Shown here piece by piece: positions 8,562 to 18,557 of a stretch of DNA of 64,000 bases; the stretch's first letter is position 1; every line of letters begins with the position of its first letter. The position numbers were made by a program, and so were the translations under genes. The notes beneath the pieces were generated by a model. That model saw nothing but the letters and a program-made list of their open reading frames with translations, searched no databases and was not told where the DNA came from. The stretch covers positions 68,655 through 132,654 of the forward strand of contig JBJEOH010000026.1 in NCBI GenBank assembly GCA_051880615.1. Reading direction: 5' to 3'. The DNA comes from UBA7067 sp051880615 (GTDB lineage Bacteria; Bacillota; Clostridia; Oscillospirales; Acutalibacteraceae).

Positions 8562-11500
8562 ATGAGAAAAACCAAATTGCTTGTAAAAAAGATAACAGCA
8601 CTTTTGATGTCGATTATGGCTGTATTTAGCATAATACCGAGCGAAGTACTCTCAAGCATAGATTTATCGTCTGTTTTTTCATCCTTTATTACAACTGTAT
8701 CGGCTGTAGGCAATAGTAATGACAGTGAATACACAGCCCCTGCCTGCACTTTTACTGACGAGCTTTATGATGGTTCGGATGCAATAGCTCCGTTACCCAG
8801 CTACAATGAATATAAAGAACAGACCGGCTATACCGAGCCCCTCAGAATATCTTTTACGGATTTCAGAACAGCTTGCGGCGAGGGGCTTGACTTCAAGCTT
8901 GGAACTGCCAACAAATATATGGCTGACGGATACAAGCTTATGATATGCAACGCTCAGGAGCTTTACAACTATTCAATGATTGTAAACTCAGGCTCACCGG
9001 AAGAAATATCCTTCTATTTATCTGCAAACATCGTTCTTGGCACTAATATCGAATATTCAGAGATGAGTCATGATGCCTATTATTTTAAACCAATAGGCAA
9101 TGACATCAATGCGTTTACAGGCACCTTTGACGGTCAGAATTTTGAGATTAGAGATTTATATTTTGACTCAAGCTATCAGCCGGTTACCGTTGGATTTTTT
9201 GGCGTAGTCGGTGAAGGAGCCGAGGTAAAAAATTTCGGTATCTTCCACCCCACAATTATCACAACGAGTAATAACTCTACCTGCCCGGCAGTAATCGCAT
9301 CAAGAAATTACGGCACTATTGACAGTGTTTACGCAATAGCGCAAGAATATAGAGATCCTGCTGAAACGGCAACGCTTAATGTTGTGTCGTCATCGTATCC
9401 TAAATATGCCGCCGGTCTTGTTGCAATAAACTACTCAAGCGGTGTTTTATCAAATTCATATTTTGCAGGTATGCTCAACGCAGCAAATCCAAGCGCACAG
9501 AACCCGGTGTGCGCCTCTAACAGCGAGGGCGGAATAATTTTAAACTGCTACTACGACAACGAGGTTTTTGCATATGGATTTTCCGGTGACACTATAACAG
9601 AAGTTGAGGGTGAGATTACAGGTCTTACCAATATCGACCTTAAAAAGGTTGGATACTCCGAAAACGGAATGACCGGCACAAAATTCAAGCCGAGTATAGC
9701 AATAACGGATTCCATTAACTATACATCAAATAATACACGGTATAATTGGCTTTACCCTCGTCTGTACGGCTTTTCAGGTACAGGCACGGCTGATAACCCG
9801 TATATGATTTCTACGCCTGCTGACCTGATTTATTTTCCGACATCATATGAATACGCAAGCAGAGTAAAAAAATATTTTCAGCTTGCAAATTGTATTGATA
9901 TGAATGAGGTAGCCCCGAACGCGTACAAGCCGCAGCTTATATCTTCGCTTACAACCAATTATTTCACAGGCGGCAAGTGGGTGCAGTACACATATTATCC
10001 GAATAACGCAGGTTATAACACGGTAAATACAGCATTTTACGGAACTCTCAGCGGAGCGGTGCACGAGGGCGACAACTGCTCCATTTGCCATGCAGTAAAC
10101 CGAGGAAACGACGCAAACGGCAATCCCTTGCAGGAGTGTCACGCAATACTCAATCTCACGATTGACACACCAGCGGTGTATCAGTCCGGAAGCACAATCA
10201 GCCACTATTCTGCCCTTATCGCACGAGCCAATTACACCAAAGCAATGACCGCAACAGTTTCGGACCTCAATTTTATCGGCGGCGAGATAAGCTCTGGCAC
10301 TATGGACTGTATGCCGCTTACATATAGTTCAGGAGCATATAACCTGAGAATCGGAACTGTTATAGGCATTTCAAACTACAGCGACTTAAAAAATGTCCAT
10401 TCATCTGCAACCGTCAGAATCGGCAGCGGAAAATGTTATTCCGTTACTGCAGGAGGACTTGTTGGAGGCTATTATTTTCACAATGTAACCGACTGCACCA
10501 ACAGCGGAAACATAATCGGCGGATATATTAATATGGTTGACGCAGGCTATCAAAGCGCAAATTTTCATATTGGCGGTTTGCTTGGCGGTGCCGGAGCCAC
10601 TACTACTCTTGACGCAGCGACGATAGGCAAGTTAACACATGTTGCGAATTACGGCAATGTTTACGGCGCTGTTATAGTAGCTGAAAAGGACAGCGGCTGG
10701 ACTCTCACCGGCGGAAGATGCATTGCTGCAGGAATATCAACCAGCAATATTGCCACAAGCAATACAGGAAATGTTACCGCAACTACTTTGTACCCTTCAT
10801 ATTATCTGGATGATAGCTGCCGCGCCGACAGAATAGCAAACTTCGGAATGATTTTTGACGGTCCTATCACTCTTGATGAAAACGGGAAACCTGTTTTTGA
10901 CGAGGACGGCAAACCACAGGCATTGCCGCTTGATGAAAACAAAGAGGTTGTTTCAAACAATTCAACTCTTTTTGACTCCTATATATACGGTATCGGAGCA
11001 AATATTATTTCTCATGCTTATAATGAAGCAAATATTTATTCCGTAACTGTTGCAAGAACACATATTGCCGGCATTGGTGCAATGACCACAGCGGCAGGAA
11101 TAGTTGCCGGCACAACACAGTATTATAATTTTTTAAATTACAATACGGGCAACATATATATGTATGCAGGAGCTTCCGAGGCGCACGGTATTTCTGACAC
11201 ATACGCAAACAAATGCTATAACACGGGTAACATATATGTTTTAGGCGGTATCATAAACACCAATTCCACTGTTAGTTCAGTATCCAATGATGGCGGATGC
11301 TTCACCGGTATCTCAGGCTACGACTCAATGGGCTGCTATAACGACGGTGAAATTTACCTTGCTCCCTCAGGCAGGTCAATATACAAAAACGCAGGCTCAG
11401 CTAATATTGCTGTTGTGGCTGCAGGTGTTTCAGCAAGATATTCGTCTGATTTGAGTGAAACAGACAGCGACGGCAACACCCGTACACTACCAAGTATAAA

Positions 11501-14500
11501 TGCTGGCAAAATTACTGTTGACCTTGATAAATACAATTTTGACCCATCACTTAATACAACAGGAACAACCAGCGGTTATTTTCCTTACTTTAGTATGGAA
11601 GGCACAGGACTTGGCAGCTATAACGAAAATTACGGCGGCTTCAATTATGTCCCCAACACCAACGATGAGTCAAATATGATAAGACTAAATATAAGTCCTT
11701 GTGGCGGATTTTTTGGAGGTTACCGATCTAAAAGTGTCGATCATACAAGAAACTATGCCGAAATATCCGTTGACAATTCAACCGCCAAAGGCTCACTTTA
11801 TTCATTTGGAGTGATTGGATTAGGCTATGTGAACTACAATACTTCATATACAATGAGTAACTGCGTGAATTTCGGCGATATTTCATTTAAGGGGTATCTT
11901 GGCAGCGGCGGTCTTTCAATATACACCATTGGTGGTGGTACAACAAAAATAACCAACTGTCTTAATTTGGGTGATGTTACGGTTGACCCATCGTCGGAAA
12001 TAGACGGCGGCATAACTATACGCTCAATTTACACTGACAATACAAGCTCAAATCTACCGGCGGATTTTGACAGTATAATGAACGGCTGGTATAACGGCTG
12101 CGAAATACCGCAGGGACTTAAAAGCGATGAATTCAAAAAGATTTTTGACAGTCTTGACAAAAGCAAGCGTTATGGCAATATTTATGTTTCAGCCACACTT
12201 AAAGGCAATCTGTATATTACAGGCATTGACAGCCATAACAATACATATATAAAAGAGCTTTCTGATATAATAAACAACGGTTCAATAACGCTTGAGGACC
12301 TTTATATAAAAGGCACTACCACAGTAAGAGGGCTGGCCTTCAGAAATCTTAGTAATTCTAAAAACTATGCCCCTATAACCTTAGACCAAGTGTTTGCAGG
12401 AAGCACTGTACATATCTCGGGTGCTGCACCGGGCAGCAATAATTTGAACGACGCACCAATTACCGTCACACGCACTGTTGGTTCGGCAGCAAGTACTAAT
12501 ATATATATTGCGGGCATCACCAGTGGAGCATCAACCGTGAATTACTGCGAAAACCGCGGCGAAATTAATGTCAGGGACTGCTACAGCGCAACGGTAAAAG
12601 GTGTTGATTATGCATCTCCCCTGCTTGGCATTTCGGCGACAAAATGTTATGGTAATTATTATATCGGCGGAATCGGGGCATATTCAAATGCTAAAAGCTC
12701 AATTAACTTTGCCGACATTAATGTTTCAGATGTTACAAAATATCTGATTGGCGGAGTATGCTCTGATCCGTATTCTACGATAAGCGACAGCTACAACTAC
12801 GGAAATATCACCTGCACTAATTGCAGCGGTGCTTCGCAGCTTGGCGGCATCGCAGGTTATACCGACAGCTCTGACACAATTCAAAATTGCTCTAACTTCG
12901 GCAAGCTGAGCGTAATCGACCCTTGCTCCTATATCACCTCAGGCAATCACTATTTGTATCTCGGTGGTATCTGTGGATACTCCTCTAGTACAAAAAATCT
13001 TTCAACATCTGTTAACTGTGGTGAGCTGGTATATAACAACTCAAAGGGTGAAAACACAAGCAACAGCCTTTATAATACCCGTACAAATGGTAACTGTCAT
13101 TTGTGTGTCGGAGGAATTGCCGGATATAAAACCGGAAATAATTCGATTAATAACTCCCTTAATTATGCTGACATTAATGTTCAAAACGAACTAAATATGC
13201 ATGTTGATGTCGGCGGAATTATCGGTCGTTCAAGCTTTGCAACAACCAATGATTCCATATCAACAAATCTTGTAAACTATGGCAATGTAACTGTGCCTGA
13301 CGCAAACTCGTCACGAGGCCAATATATTTATGCCAGCGGTATTCTCGGTGCTTCTGAAAGTACAGGCAACGCAGTTATAAAATACGGCATCAATTACGGC
13401 ACAGTACGCAGTGGAACAGAAAAGGCAGCTAATACTTTAATTGGCTCAATTTTGGGAAGATCTGTCGGCTCCAATGTAAAGTTTACAATCGATAAATTTG
13501 TCGATTTGAGCGACCCGCCGGAGGGTGTGACATATTATCCTATGATAGGTTCATATAACGGCTCATCCACAAACAACAACGGCGGCGCAAGCGTGAACTA
13601 CACTAAAAATATGCAATCAATCGACGATACAACATCAACAGTAGGTGCTCGATTTGGCACCGTAAAGCCTGTGACTCTTGATAAGCAGGAAAACGGAGGC
13701 TTGTTCTCTGCCGACTTTGTGTTCAGGAGCGATTTGATTCACGAAATATCAGAGGCTATCACACACGAAGACAACGGTATGGTATATCAGGATTTTGAAT
13801 TTCTTTCGCCGTATCTGCAAAAATATATGGTCTCGCGTTTTGGTGAAGATATTAAAAATTACGGTGCATATGTTGTTTTGTGCAATTACAGAACATCAGA
13901 CTCTTATATGCCCGGACATCTGTCATCTGATGATGACGATAATGGATATCATCCGGGTCTTGCAGGCTCGTTTGAGAACAAGGAATTGGTTGATGATATT
14001 GATATAAATCCGATTTACTCTCAGATGGTTCCTGCAAATGAACGCAGTGCAAGCACAGACTATTACACATATATTCAGCAGATTAAAAAGAGTAGTCTTG
14101 CAGAGCTTAATGATGTCGGTGTCAGCACATCTATCGAATATGCCAACAGCGACACATCGCATTTCCAGACATTCCACGAATATCAGAGCCTTGTTGAAAC
14201 TCACGAGGCGTATGATAATAACGGCAATGTATCAGACAAGGTTACTTACACTGATATTAATTTTTATATAGCCATCGACAGCATTGATCCGCACAGGGCG
14301 AAGCGTAAAAAGCTTGACGAAAACGGCCAACCTGTTAAGGACGAAAACGGCGATGATGTATATGAAACCTTTGACCCGGGTGGATATATTTACATTAATC
14401 AGAATTTTGTTAATTGCTCGTTAGGCTCTACGGTTCAGCTATATAACGGTGACACGGTTGATACAACTCAGAGGAAAACAGCGCTTAACCATTATACAGA

Positions 14501-17462
14501 TAACTATCCCGACCCCTGGCTTACCTGTGATAACCTTGAAAGTGAACTCGCTGACAACAGCGAAAACTGGAGTGCTTCTACCCCGTGGAGTAATACAACA
14601 AAGCAGTGGGAAATGGCAATTCCCTATCAGGATAGCAACGACACAAAGTATGTTTACACAAAGGTTATGGGTGTGTTTACTGCAGAAGACGGGGTACATA
14701 AGAACATAGTAGTGGCACATGTAGTTATTGACCATTACAACCCGTTTATGGAGCTTGACAGTGTTACACTTCAAACCCCAAGTGACGGAACAAAAACCAG
14801 TACTGTTGATAACGGTTTGCTGACATATGTTTCGGGTATGCCGTCTCTAACCGATTACTACACAAATGATGACGGCACCACAACGCCAAAGAAAGATGTT
14901 ACATACTTTTATCTTGTTGACGACGGGTTAACGGGCGAAAATATTCAAAAATATGATTATCAGTCTACAAGAACTCACCCAACGATAAGTCTTATAACAC
15001 AGAATATGGACTCATCGTTTTCAATATCCTGCGTTATAAAACGACAAGACCGACTGCCGCAGGACGGTACAAAGTATAACGACCTTGAGTGGAATCCCGA
15101 CGGACCGATTGAGGATGACAACAACGACGGTGAGGATACAAAAATAACGATTTACCCGACAGATATAACATATGATGACGAACAGAAAAGCTTTGGTGTT
15201 GCAACCTTTCAGTTAAGCCAATATATGTATTACGCAGGTTTGTACCGTATTGATTTGTATTATGAGCGTACAAAAAGTTCAGGGTCTGCAAAGCACTATG
15301 CATCAGTGTTTATCGCTAAACAACATTCACCGAGAAATGTGGTGTCCAACATAGTTTGGTGGAGTGGATATACTCCCTCAATCTATAATCCTTATCAAAC
15401 CTTAGTCTCTCAGACATCGTGGGATGAAACACATCCCGAAGTTGACGATATGAAGTCGGGCTTGTATGCATATATCAGAGGAGGATACTCATATGCTACC
15501 CCACCGACCTATTATTACTCACGCCTTGCAAACGACTGTCTTGACGGCAAAAACACTAACTATGCAAGTGGCAACGGTTTGTATTATTCGCTTAAAAGCT
15601 ATTTGGGCCTTTCTAACGACTCAACGGTATATATTGATACCGCTAACCCTATTTATAACGATTCTGAGGTCAAAGGCAGGGCTGTGACACTGAAAAACAG
15701 CATTCAGTCAATTGATGTTATCTCTGATGAAGGAACCGGAGCATATTACCCAAGGATTTATCACAAGGCTATGGATATTATGGCTGAAAACGGCGATATC
15801 CGCCGTTATGATCATCAGTTTGTTCAGTTCGGCACATACGGTGAAAACGACGAAAAAAATTACAACAACGCTCCTAAAATCACCCAGACATCTGCTACAA
15901 AGGACGGCTACGCAATTGCTATAAGCGACGACGAGTCACACCACGGAATTGTGTACGGATACGAAACAAACGATGTCACCTTTAGTTGCACATGGGCATC
16001 GGCTAATGTAACTCTGCACGCTAACGGAAATTCACCAAGAAAGGATGAAATTCACGCCAATGACGGCTTTGGAAAAAACAAGGTGAATATTTTCTTGACG
16101 CCTACAGGCTCAAACACTGCCCGTAAGCTTTCAAGTGAAGAGATTTCAGAGTATTTTACAAGCACCTCCTGCACATCAGCAAATGTATGGACTTTTGTAT
16201 TGAAAAACTCAGCGCCTACCGGTACATACAACATTATTCCGTATATGACCTACACAATGGATCTTAGCTCAAATTCCGACCCGATAACGCTGTACGATGA
16301 TGCAACGGGTGAAGTTTTAAGCACATCTCAGGATAACATATTCACTTGGAGTATTCCTTACTCAACTCCATTCATAATTGAGAATCGCCCGAATGACGAT
16401 TCATATCTTACTCAATTTGATACCTCAAACGACAAGTGTACTCCTTTTATTATTGAGGACAGCAATCTTGCCGGCAGCGATAACCGATCGGTTTCTATTC
16501 GCACCGCATCTACAAATCAGGAAATTGTATACACCGGATATGACGATGTGAAAACCGGAGATAACAGAGTTGACAAGTTTGATATCTACTCATATGTTGC
16601 AAAGGAAAGTCAGAATAGTTCAATAAGAATGAAGTTACCGTACCGCGCAACCGTTACTAAGTGGGTTGGCGACACTTCACCGTTTGAAACGCCGTCCTCC
16701 GGAAATTGGGAGGAAATGAGCCCAACATCTTCTGACGATGATTGTAATGAGTATAATCTAAATCTATCTTACAATGCATTGAAAGACGACGGAGAGTATA
16801 CTTATGAGCCATCTGTAACCTATTATAAAGTTACTGCTGAGGATGGAAGCACCTCGACGATTTATACGGTTCATGTTGTTCCCGGAGTGCGAAACAAAGA
16901 AACAACCCTTGAAATCGCTCAAAACAGTGAAGTGATAAACGGCGAAGCCTCGTTTAAAGAAAGTATGACCAAATTATTCGCTGAAAGCGACGCAATTTAT
17001 CAGGAAATTCTTGCGAAAAACGGTTACTTATCTGCAACAATCAAAGAGCTTAGCGGAGATACTGTTGATGTTTATCAGACAAAGATATTTGACGCTTTAA
17101 CAAGCGGAGAAACTCAACCTTATATTTATAACCTAAAAAGCTTTGCATTTGACATTAGCGTTGATTTGCCGGCAGGTTACACTTACGATATTTTGCTGTT
17201 CAGTACTGCGATGGACTATTGCACAGAGCTTAAAGATTCTCAGAACGGCTTCAGCGGAAAGCAGCTTCTTTTGAGTAACAGCGATGATCAGCAGCTTCAT
17301 CTTCGCATTGTGCTGAAACGCGCGAAATCATCAACAATCTGGGGCGTTCAGCATATTTGGAATTATTTCAATACCAACGCCGACTCAAACGGCAAGATTC
17401 TCAATAACAACGGCGGTTATTTCTATAATTATGTTTATAACCGCGATGAAATTCAGGGTTGA
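8562..17462 (+). CDS. Giant secreted surface protein with GLUG-like beta-helix repeats (2966 aa)
   Basis: One uninterrupted frame of 2966 residues. The ATG at 8562 follows AAGGGAG at 8 nt; an in-frame ATG at 8478 lies inside the previous gene and has no such site. The signal peptide spans about 1-40. From about 175, FTGTFDGQNFEIRDLYF and many Gly-Gly-[IL]-x-Gly units, such as GGLVGGYYFHNVTDC (about 630) and GGIAGYTDSSDTIQNC (about 1425), give a GLUG-like parallel beta-helix to about 1640. The rest (about 1650-2966) is Thr/Ser/Asp/Tyr-rich and beta-sandwich-like; near 2780 it resembles cadherin-like sandwich repeats. No LPXTG, SLH, dockerin or C-terminal membrane segment is seen, so its anchoring is unknown. 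Adhesin or matrix protein of the fibre system is the best guess. Confidence 0.75.
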   Translation: MRKTKLLVKKITALLMSIMAVFSIIPSEVLSSIDLSSVFSSFITTVSAVGNSNDSEYTAPACTFTDELYDGSDAIAPLPSYNEYKEQTGYTEPLRISFTDFRTACGEGLDFKLGTANKYMADGYKLMICNAQELYNYSMIVNSGSPEEISFYLSANIVLGTNIEYSEMSHDAYYFKPIGNDINAFTGTFDGQNFEIRDLYFDSSYQPVTVGFFGVVGEGAEVKNFGIFHPTIITTSNNSTCPAVIASRNYGTIDSVYAIAQEYRDPAETATLNVVSSSYPKYAAGLVAINYSSGVLSNSYFAGMLNAANPSAQNPVCASNSEGGIILNCYYDNEVFAYGFSGDTITEVEGEITGLTNIDLKKVGYSENGMTGTKFKPSIAITDSINYTSNNTRYNWLYPRLYGFSGTGTADNPYMISTPADLIYFPTSYEYASRVKKYFQLANCIDMNEVAPNAYKPQLISSLTTNYFTGGKWVQYTYYPNNAGYNTVNTAFYGTLSGAVHEGDNCSICHAVNRGNDANGNPLQECHAILNLTIDTPAVYQSGSTISHYSALIARANYTKAMTATVSDLNFIGGEISSGTMDCMPLTYSSGAYNLRIGTVIGISNYSDLKNVHSSATVRIGSGKCYSVTAGGLVGGYYFHNVTDCTNSGNIIGGYINMVDAGYQSANFHIGGLLGGAGATTTLDAATIGKLTHVANYGNVYGAVIVAEKDSGWTLTGGRCIAAGISTSNIATSNTGNVTATTLYPSYYLDDSCRADRIANFGMIFDGPITLDENGKPVFDEDGKPQALPLDENKEVVSNNSTLFDSYIYGIGANIISHAYNEANIYSVTVARTHIAGIGAMTTAAGIVAGTTQYYNFLNYNTGNIYMYAGASEAHGISDTYANKCYNTGNIYVLGGIINTNSTVSSVSNDGGCFTGISGYDSMGCYNDGEIYLAPSGRSIYKNAGSANIAVVAAGVSARYSSDLSETDSDGNTRTLPSINAGKITVDLDKYNFDPSLNTTGTTSGYFPYFSMEGTGLGSYNENYGGFNYVPNTNDESNMIRLNISPCGGFFGGYRSKSVDHTRNYAEISVDNSTAKGSLYSFGVIGLGYVNYNTSYTMSNCVNFGDISFKGYLGSGGLSIYTIGGGTTKITNCLNLGDVTVDPSSEIDGGITIRSIYTDNTSSNLPADFDSIMNGWYNGCEIPQGLKSDEFKKIFDSLDKSKRYGNIYVSATLKGNLYITGIDSHNNTYIKELSDIINNGSITLEDLYIKGTTTVRGLAFRNLSNSKNYAPITLDQVFAGSTVHISGAAPGSNNLNDAPITVTRTVGSAASTNIYIAGITSGASTVNYCENRGEINVRDCYSATVKGVDYASPLLGISATKCYGNYYIGGIGAYSNAKSSINFADINVSDVTKYLIGGVCSDPYSTISDSYNYGNITCTNCSGASQLGGIAGYTDSSDTIQNCSNFGKLSVIDPCSYITSGNHYLYLGGICGYSSSTKNLSTSVNCGELVYNNSKGENTSNSLYNTRTNGNCHLCVGGIAGYKTGNNSINNSLNYADINVQNELNMHVDVGGIIGRSSFATTNDSISTNLVNYGNVTVPDANSSRGQYIYASGILGASESTGNAVIKYGINYGTVRSGTEKAANTLIGSILGRSVGSNVKFTIDKFVDLSDPPEGVTYYPMIGSYNGSSTNNNGGASVNYTKNMQSIDDTTSTVGARFGTVKPVTLDKQENGGLFSADFVFRSDLIHEISEAITHEDNGMVYQDFEFLSPYLQKYMVSRFGEDIKNYGAYVVLCNYRTSDSYMPGHLSSDDDDNGYHPGLAGSFENKELVDDIDINPIYSQMVPANERSASTDYYTYIQQIKKSSLAELNDVGVSTSIEYANSDTSHFQTFHEYQSLVETHEAYDNNGNVSDKVTYTDINFYIAIDSIDPHRAKRKKLDENGQPVKDENGDDVYETFDPGGYIYINQNFVNCSLGSTVQLYNGDTVDTTQRKTALNHYTDNYPDPWLTCDNLESELADNSENWSASTPWSNTTKQWEMAIPYQDSNDTKYVYTKVMGVFTAEDGVHKNIVVAHVVIDHYNPFMELDSVTLQTPSDGTKTSTVDNGLLTYVSGMPSLTDYYTNDDGTTTPKKDVTYFYLVDDGLTGENIQKYDYQSTRTHPTISLITQNMDSSFSISCVIKRQDRLPQDGTKYNDLEWNPDGPIEDDNNDGEDTKITIYPTDITYDDEQKSFGVATFQLSQYMYYAGLYRIDLYYERTKSSGSAKHYASVFIAKQHSPRNVVSNIVWWSGYTPSIYNPYQTLVSQTSWDETHPEVDDMKSGLYAYIRGGYSYATPPTYYYSRLANDCLDGKNTNYASGNGLYYSLKSYLGLSNDSTVYIDTANPIYNDSEVKGRAVTLKNSIQSIDVISDEGTGAYYPRIYHKAMDIMAENGDIRRYDHQFVQFGTYGENDEKNYNNAPKITQTSATKDGYAIAISDDESHHGIVYGYETNDVTFSCTWASANVTLHANGNSPRKDEIHANDGFGKNKVNIFLTPTGSNTARKLSSEEISEYFTSTSCTSANVWTFVLKNSAPTGTYNIIPYMTYTMDLSSNSDPITLYDDATGEVLSTSQDNIFTWSIPYSTPFIIENRPNDDSYLTQFDTSNDKCTPFIIEDSNLAGSDNRSVSIRTASTNQEIVYTGYDDVKTGDNRVDKFDIYSYVAKESQNSSIRMKLPYRATVTKWVGDTSPFETPSSGNWEEMSPTSSDDDCNEYNLNLSYNALKDDGEYTYEPSVTYYKVTAEDGSTSTIYTVHVVPGVRNKETTLEIAQNSEVINGEASFKESMTKLFAESDAIYQEILAKNGYLSATIKELSGDTVDVYQTKIFDALTSGETQPYIYNLKSFAFDISVDLPAGYTYDILLFSTAMDYCTELKDSQNGFSGKQLLLSNSDDQQLHLRIVLKRAKSSTIWGVQHIWNYFNTNADSNGKILNNNGGYFYNYVYNRDEIQG

Positions 17463-17520
17463 AATCATTTCTAACACTTATATAATGATTGAACGAACAG
17501 CGAATAATAATAATTATATC

Positions 17521-17558
17521 AAGCCTCCTCATACAGCATAATTTGTATGAGGAGGCTT
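17521..17558 (+). terminator. Terminator of the giant surface protein gene
   Basis: AAGCCTCCTCATACA pairs perfectly with TGTATGAGGAGGCTT (15 bp, 8-nt loop), about 60 nt after the stop codon. The trailing T-tract is weak (CTCTCTG). Confidence 0.75.
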
Positions 17559-17593
17559 CTCTCTGCGCAATAATACAAAACGACACAAAATAT

Positions 17594-17649
17594 AAGGACT
17601 ACAGCGCGATGCGTTGAGCGACTTAATCGCATTTGTGCTGTAATCCTTT
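17594..17649. terminator. Second copy of the CTACAGC palindrome, 3' of uppP
   Basis: AAGGACTACAGC (17594-17605) pairs with GCTGTAATCCTT with one mismatch, and an inner ATGCG/CGCAT stem lies in the loop. The outline and length match the element at 3338-3396. It is likely the terminator for the leftward uppP gene. Confidence 0.5.
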
Positions 17650-17668
17650 AATCATAATATATTTTAGT

Positions 17669-18529
17669 TTATTTGTTGAGAATCGGCAACAGGCACAATA
17701 CCAGCACTCCAAGCGCTATACGATACCAACCGAACACCTTGAAGTCGTGCTTTTTAATATAGCTCATAAGGAACTTGATTACAACAACAGACACGGCAAA
17801 TGCTACCACCATTCCGACAACAAGGGAGATAAGCTCTGTGCTTGTAAAGCCGAAGCCTTCACTCAGGAAATATTTCAGCAGCTTAAAACCGCTTGCGCCG
17901 AGCATAGTCGGGATTGCGAGGAAGAATGTGTATTCAGCTGCTGTAGTTCTTGAAATACCGAGCAACAGAGCACCAATAATTGTAGCACCGGAACGCGATG
18001 TACCCGGTATCATAGCAAGCGCCTGAAATACGCCGATAATAAGCACGCTTTGATATGTAATTTCACTTATGGAGTTCACCTTAGGCATTCGCCTTTTATT
18101 CCAAGTTTCAATTACTATAAAGCCTATACCGTAAATAATAAGCGTTGCGGCTATTACATACGGTGCATAAAGGTATTCCGTTATCACATCGTCAAACAGA
18201 AAGCCAAGCACCGCCGCAGGAACACAGCCGACAATTACCTTTGCCCACATACTCAATATACTGCGTTCAAGTACAAGCGAATGACCCGACGAGTGTTTAA
18301 GCTTTTGAATTTTCAAGGGCCATAGCTGTTTCCAGAATATGACTATAACAGCTAAAATTGCACCGAATTGGATTACAACAAGGAACATATCCTTGAACGC
18401 CTGAGTCATATCCATTTTCATAAATTCATCAACAAGCAGCATATGACCTGTGCTGCTTATTGGCAGCCATTCGGTAATTCCCTCAATTATGCCTTGAAAG
18501 ATTACCTTAAGCAGTTCGATTATATCCAT
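17669..18529 (-). CDS. uppP: Undecaprenyl-diphosphatase
   Basis: Polytopic membrane enzyme of 286 residues that dephosphorylates undecaprenyl pyrophosphate to recycle the lipid carrier for peptidoglycan and other wall polymers. It also gives bacitracin tolerance. The two family signatures are present: EGITEWLPISSTGHMLL near residue 16 and PGTSRSGATIIGALLLG near 170. Seven to eight hydrophobic segments are visible. SD AGGCAGG lies before the ATG. It runs leftward behind coaX, with 28 nt between them. Confidence 0.95.
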   Translation of the reverse strand: MDIIELLKVIFQGIIEGITEWLPISSTGHMLLVDEFMKMDMTQAFKDMFLVVIQFGAILAVIVIFWKQLWPLKIQKLKHSSGHSLVLERSILSMWAKVIVGCVPAAVLGFLFDDVITEYLYAPYVIAATLIIYGIGFIVIETWNKRRMPKVNSISEITYQSVLIIGVFQALAMIPGTSRSGATIIGALLLGISRTTAAEYTFFLAIPTMLGASGFKLLKYFLSEGFGFTSTELISLVVGMVVAFAVSVVVIKFLMSYIKKHDFKVFGWYRIALGVLVLCLLPILNK

Positions 18530-18557
18530 TTATTAACCTGCCTTTCTGCATTTTTAA

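Noticed and set aside
8534..16234. Many alternative-frame open stretches inside the giant gene
   Set aside because: They lack ribosome sites and protein-like composition, and they overlap a single long coding frame with signal peptide and repeats.
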